9,851 nt of DNA from positions 1 through 9,851 of the forward strand of contig JALNYF010000068.1 of assembly GCA_023229985.1 (NCBI GenBank). The letters are read 5' to 3'. This DNA comes from Bacteroidales bacterium. GTDB taxonomy: Bacteria > Bacteroidota > Bacteroidia > Bacteroidales > WCHB1-69. Shown one piece after another: positions 6,438 to 9,851 of the stretch (positions are counted from its first letter, which is position 1; each line of letters starts with the position of its first letter). The notes below the pieces were generated by a model. That model saw nothing but the letters and a program-made list of their open reading frames with translations. It was not told the origin of the DNA and searched no databases. Made by a program: the position numbers and the translations under genes.

Positions 6438-8930
6438 TTATTTTTCTCTTTTTTCTGCGCACGTTTTTTTGCAATGGTCTATCATAAAATACAATCTGTT
6501 CAGAACATTGGCTTCCGAAGTCCCGCCGTCAAAGTCTAAAAACAGCAAATTCATTTTGGGATAGTTTTTCTTAATTCGTTTTTCTATTCCTTTGGAAATG
6601 ACATGGTTAGCGATACAGCCAAAAGGTTGCAAACTAATCGTGTTGTTGATTCCGTTTTCCGCAAAAGAGGCGGTCTCTGCCGCTATCAACCAGCCTTCGC
6701 CAAATTGAGCCGCCAAACTGATGATGTCACTCGCTTTGACAGCCTCCTTTTCCAAATTGGGAAATGGACGATAGTAAGGATAATTTGCACAAATCTTGTC
6801 GTATTTCGCCGTCACTTTCTTTGCCATTTTAAAAACAAAATTGCTAACAAACAAGGGCAAACCCGGGTCATCAATGTGTAAATTGCACTTAACCTGATTG
6901 TTGATAAATTCACACATGAAAAAGTTGTACATCGACGGGGCGACCACTTCAATTCCTTGTTCTATCAACCAATCAACCACATTTTTATGACTAAAGGAGT
7001 TGTATTTTACGTAAATCTCGCCCACCACGCCAATTGCCGGCGTATCCACTTCCGTATTCACGATGGCAGAAAATTCCTTGACAGCATCGGCAATAGTCTG
7101 CATCAAGCCCGCCCGATTTTGTTTTTCAATTAAGGGTTTGGCTAATTCCAAATATTTGATTCTTAACTTCTTAGCAGCATCTTTTTCTTTCTCACGCACT
7201 GCCGCCGGATAATATAGTTTGGAAAGAGTATCTACAAATAACATGGTATGAAATGCGGTAATAATGCACTTTGACCATTTCATGTCAAATCCGGGTTGAC
7301 TGTTCAAAATTCCGCTCCCGAAAGAGACTGAAACGACCGGAATATTCTCAAATCCGCCGGCGACCATGGCTTTTTTAATGACTGAAATATAATTGGTTGC
7401 GCGGCACTGCCCACCGGTTTGAGTGATGGCGACTGCAATTTCATCGGGATTGTATTTACCTGATTTTAAGGCTTTCATAATATCGCCAACCACTAACGTT
7501 GCCGGATAGCAGATTTCGTTGTTGGCATATTGCAGTCCGAAATCATTCGATTGCGTATTGCAAGATGGAAGAGTTTCCATGTGAATCCCCATCAATTTAA
7601 AGAGTGAGGGTATCAAATCGGAATAGCCTTCTGCGAAATAAGGGGCAATAATTTTGCGATGACGGTCTTTTTTTTCAAAAAGTGGAGTTCTTACGGTAGG
7701 TATGGCTGTCGGTTTGCCGCTTCCCTTGCTGCTTTCCAGCAACGAGCGGATACGCAATCGCAAGGAGCCGATGTTGTTCACGTCATCAACTTTCAGTAAA
7801 GTCAGATTTTTACCTTTTGACTGCAAGATTTGCTTTATTTCTTCGTTCAAAAAAGCGTCCGGTCCGCAGCCAAATGATGTAAGTTGGACGAAATGAACAT
7901 TTTGCCCTTGCTCCGCCACCCATTTTGCCGCGTTAAGAATGCGGTTGGGGAAAGCCCATTGGGTGACGGAATCGGTGCTGCCAAAGACAGAATCGGAATA
8001 ATATCTAACAATATCTTCATTGATGACGGTTACGCCGAAGTTCGCAATTGTGTCCGAAATTTTGTGCTGGATAAGGGGATCGATATGGTATGGACGCCCC
8101 GCCAAGACAATGACTGTTTGTCCTTTTTCTTGAGCGGCGCGATACAATTCCTGTGCGCGGTCATAAGTCCATCTCTCAAAATTATTTTGCTCTTGTAATG
8201 CGGTTTTAAGTGCTTTTTTTATCCTGTTTTTGTCAATGCCGAAAGGAGTAAGATATTCAATAATAGATTGTTGCAGAAGATGTAGCTTGTTAAAATTGAG
8301 AATGGGCGCATCTAACGGAATGCCATAGCGGTCTTCGGTGTCAATAGCACTTTTTATCACGTCAGAGTAGCCGGAAACAATGGGGCAATTGTAACTATTG
8401 GCAGCTTTTTTATCCTCTTTTCTTTCATAAATAATGTAAGGATACAAGATTCTGTCCACATTTTTTTTGACAAGATAAATGATGTGTCCATGCAACAACT
8501 TGGCGGGGAAGCAGATATTGTCAGCCATAATGGTTTTGATACCTTTTTCGTATTGGGTAACGGTAGTCGCGCCGGAAAGTACAGGTTGTATATTACAATT
8601 AATCAGCAAGCTGTGCCAAAATGGATAATCTTCATAGAAAATCAGTCCGCGCGGGATGCCGATGCGAAGAATGGGATTGGGGAGTTCACTTTCGCGCGAA
8701 AATAATTTTTCATACTTAATGGTATGAAAATTAGCACCGAGGAACTCGGCTTTATCTAAATTGGAAAAAATCTTATCGCATTTATTGCCGGAGTAGTAAT
8801 GACGTTGATTAGAAAAGCTGAATTTACGAATCGAGCAACGGTTCTCACAGCCTTGACATTGCATATTGACTGAATCAAAAGCCCTTACTTCCAACAACTC
8901 ATTAATAGTAATCTCACTTTTCTGTTCCAT
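6438..8930 (-). CDS. DUF2229 / 2-hydroxyacyl-CoA dehydratase-like iron-sulfur protein lacking the activase ATPase domain
   Basis: The 830-aa product is a cytoplasmic protein of the acyl-CoA dehydratase activase-related group (DUF2229 plus HgdB-like regions; benzoyl-CoA reductase / 2-hydroxyacyl-CoA dehydratase superfamily). A four-cysteine motif comes first (C25, C28, C32, C51; C-x2-C-x3-C-x18-C). DUF2229 then starts at RIGIPRGL (89-96). Two similar units follow. The first has C140 in NICFPAKL, C182 in NCPIVSGY and C355 in FGCGPD. The second has C474 in EICYPATL, C509 in GGQCRATNY and C772 in FGCIAN. Such cysteine triplets are candidate [4Fe-4S] ligands. Family members normally come with a BadF/HgdC-type ASKHA ATPase, fused at the N-terminus in the roughly 1400-residue versions or encoded beside them. 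None is visible here, and an in-frame TAG lies one codon before the ATG, so the short N-terminus is real in this assembly. The gene ends one base before the polysaccharide polymerase start. The reaction is unknown, and electron transfer or a radical-type reduction or dehydration is only inferred from the family. Confidence 0.85.
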   Translation of the reverse strand: MEQKSEITINELLEVRAFDSVNMQCQGCENRCSIRKFSFSNQRHYYSGNKCDKIFSNLDKAEFLGANFHTIKYEKLFSRESELPNPILRIGIPRGLIFYEDYPFWHSLLINCNIQPVLSGATTVTQYEKGIKTIMADNICFPAKLLHGHIIYLVKKNVDRILYPYIIYERKEDKKAANSYNCPIVSGYSDVIKSAIDTEDRYGIPLDAPILNFNKLHLLQQSIIEYLTPFGIDKNRIKKALKTALQEQNNFERWTYDRAQELYRAAQEKGQTVIVLAGRPYHIDPLIQHKISDTIANFGVTVINEDIVRYYSDSVFGSTDSVTQWAFPNRILNAAKWVAEQGQNVHFVQLTSFGCGPDAFLNEEIKQILQSKGKNLTLLKVDDVNNIGSLRLRIRSLLESSKGSGKPTAIPTVRTPLFEKKDRHRKIIAPYFAEGYSDLIPSLFKLMGIHMETLPSCNTQSNDFGLQYANNEICYPATLVVGDIMKALKSGKYNPDEIAVAITQTGGQCRATNYISVIKKAMVAGGFENIPVVSVSFGSGILNSQPGFDMKWSKCIITAFHTMLFVDTLSKLYYPAAVREKEKDAAKKLRIKYLELAKPLIEKQNRAGLMQTIADAVKEFSAIVNTEVDTPAIGVVGEIYVKYNSFSHKNVVDWLIEQGIEVVAPSMYNFFMCEFINNQVKCNLHIDDPGLPLFVSNFVFKMAKKVTAKYDKICANYPYYRPFPNLEKEAVKASDIISLAAQFGEGWLIAAETASFAENGINNTISLQPFGCIANHVISKGIEKRIKKNYPKMNLLFLDFDGGTSEANVLNRLYFMIDHCKKTCAEKREK

Positions 8931-8936
8931 ACGCTA

Positions 8937-9797
8937 TTATTTCCTTTTTATGGTAAAACGACCAATGGTAGTGCCTTTTGCAGCATTCTGCACCAGTCGC
9001 GTTGAATTTATGACCGTATCGACTTCACAATGCGTATGACCACCAATGATGATGTCAATTCCCGGCACTTGGCGGACTAACATCGTATCGCTAACCCCCA
9101 TATCCGTGTCTTCCGCTTTCGGTTGTGTTCCCAAATGAGATAAACACACAATTAAGTCACATTTTTCTTTTTTTAATTGAGCAACCATTTCTTTTGCAGC
9201 AAAAATGGGGTCTTTATATTTAATGGTGTCCCACAAATTGGGGGCAGCACTCAATCCATGTAAATCAGGTGTTAATCCAAACACTCCCACTTTGCAACCA
9301 TTCTTATCTATTGTGGTATAAGGTTTTACAAAACCACTCAAATCGCTTTCCCCAAAATCATAATTAGAACAAACAACTGAAAATTCAGCATTTTTTAACC
9401 TATTGGCAAGATTTTGGACTCCGTCGTCAAATTCGTGATTTCCCAAAGTAGCAACATCGTAACCCAGCTGATTCATGAAGTAAATCTCCGCTTCACCTTT
9501 AAAAAGACTATAGTACGATGTCCCGACTGAAAAGTCACCGGCATCAAACAAAAAAACGGTTTTGTTATTCGTCCTTACTTCCTCTACATACTCTGCTCTG
9601 CGCAAAATTCCACCAATTCCGCGAACTTCCTTTATTGAAAATGTATCTAACTGACTGTGAGTATCATTCGTGTGTAAAATAACAATTGTCTTATCTGTCG
9701 TATTTTCCGATACCCTGCAAGCCACATTGATCAACCCACTGCATATTACTGAAATAATTACGAACAACAAATTGAAATCTTTCAACGGATTTTTCAT
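8937..9797 (-). CDS. Exported metallophosphatase, 5'-nucleotidase N-terminal-domain type, probable lipoprotein
   Basis: The 286-aa product is a calcineurin-like metallophosphatase of the UshA/5'-nucleotidase group. It would hydrolyse phosphate esters, probably nucleotides, outside the cytoplasm using a two-metal centre. The metal-binding motifs are all present in order: HTNDTHS (residues 42-48, with D45 and H47), DAGD (85-88), GNHE (119-122), SHLG (220-223) and GGHTH (252-256). Residues 10-26 are hydrophobic and end in NVAC, so C27 is a plausible lipidated cysteine, although N at -3 is not canonical. The C-terminal substrate-binding domain of full-length 5'-nucleotidases (usually 500 residues or more in total) is absent, and the protein stops about 30 residues after the last metal ligand. 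This is the normal size for split Bacteroidota versions, so I read it as intact. The start overlaps the upstream stop (ATGA), and only 6 bases separate its stop from the next gene. Substrate specificity cannot be read from the sequence. Confidence 0.9.
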   Translation of the reverse strand: MKNPLKDFNLLFVIISVICSGLINVACRVSENTTDKTIVILHTNDTHSQLDTFSIKEVRGIGGILRRAEYVEEVRTNNKTVFLFDAGDFSVGTSYYSLFKGEAEIYFMNQLGYDVATLGNHEFDDGVQNLANRLKNAEFSVVCSNYDFGESDLSGFVKPYTTIDKNGCKVGVFGLTPDLHGLSAAPNLWDTIKYKDPIFAAKEMVAQLKKEKCDLIVCLSHLGTQPKAEDTDMGVSDTMLVRQVPGIDIIIGGHTHCEVDTVINSTRLVQNAAKGTTIGRFTIKRK

Positions 9798-9851
9798 GAC
9801 ACTGTAATTTTATTAATAATAAACTGAATTATCCTCCGCCCGACCGTGTTC
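9794..9851 (-). CDS. 3' end of an upstream gene, partial (possibly the partner half of a split 5'-nucleotidase)
   Basis: On the minus strand an open frame enters from the right edge and reads 18 codons (ending ...INKITVS) to a TGA. That TGA overlaps the ATG of the metallophosphatase gene in an ATGA arrangement, the classical sign of translational coupling. Too little is visible to identify the product. By inference, Bacteroidota often encode the C-terminal substrate-binding domain of 5'-nucleotidase as a separate gene just upstream of a short metallophosphatase such as the one that follows, so that is a reasonable guess. A second open frame from the edge (ending ...DNSVYY with tandem TAA stops near 9815-9810) cannot be excluded. 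It is less attractive because it would leave a gap and lose the coupling. Confidence 0.45.
   Translation of the reverse strand, partial: NTVGRRIIQFIINKITVS

Noticed and set aside
6437..6480. Promoter between the DUF2229-like gene and the polymerase gene
   Set aside because: The junction is one base long, and the end of the upstream gene shows no TAnnTTTG box on the minus strand.
7884..8198. Plus-strand open frame of 104 codons
   Set aside because: It lies wholly inside the minus-strand DUF2229/HgdB-like gene, whose motifs are continuous there. The plus-strand translation has no recognisable domain.
9810..9851. Alternative upstream gene end in the frame stopping at tandem TAA codons
   Set aside because: It is possible, but the frame ending at the ATGA overlap explains the operon spacing better. 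Too few residues are visible to decide, so this is kept as the second choice.

Overview
The window is a fragment of an AT-rich bacterial chromosome, most likely from a Bacteroidota member (probably Bacteroidales-like). The hints are gene starts without Shine-Dalgarno sequences, a TAnnTTTG-type -7 promoter box, a probable lipoprotein metallophosphatase of the short 'split' 5'-nucleotidase kind, and surface-polysaccharide genes of the type found in that phylum. This placement is an inference from style, not from a marker gene.

Every credible gene lies on the minus strand, so transcription runs from high to low coordinates. In that order: the tail of an unidentified gene (9851-9794), a 286-aa exported metallophosphatase (9797-8937), an 830-aa cysteine-rich protein of the 2-hydroxyacyl-CoA dehydratase / activase-related (DUF2229) type (8930-6438), a Wzy/WaaL-like O-antigen polymerase or ligase (6436-5156), a short gap with a promoter candidate, a left-handed beta-helix acyltransferase (5081-4473), a Wzx-like flippase (4470-3196), two GT4 glycosyltransferases (3203-2139 and 2149-1043), a GT2 glycosyltransferase (1040-27), and possibly the first codons of another gene (17-1). 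Spacing is extremely tight: overlaps of 11, 8 and probably 3 bases, and gaps of 1, 2, 2 and 6 bases. The only gap worth the name is 5082-5155 (74 bases). No stretch over 300 bases lacks a gene, and I see no RNA gene, CRISPR array, insertion sequence or origin.

The left half (5' to 3': polymerase, acyltransferase, flippase, three glycosyltransferases) is a Wzx/Wzy-type locus for a capsule, O-antigen or exopolysaccharide. The glycosyltransferases would build the repeat unit on a lipid carrier, the acyltransferase would decorate it, the flippase would export it and the polymerase would join the units. The initiating sugar-phosphate transferase, sugar-nucleotide synthesis genes and chain-length regulator are not in the window.

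The most unusual part is the 830-aa protein. It carries an N-terminal four-cysteine cluster followed by two tandem HgdB-like units, each keeping three equivalent cysteines, but no BadF/HgdC-type ATPase domain, which members of this group normally have fused or encoded alongside. It is packed 1 base from the polysaccharide polymerase and 6 bases from the metallophosphatase. The second item of note is the 5082-5155 gap, where a -7 box sits between two perfect inverted repeats.
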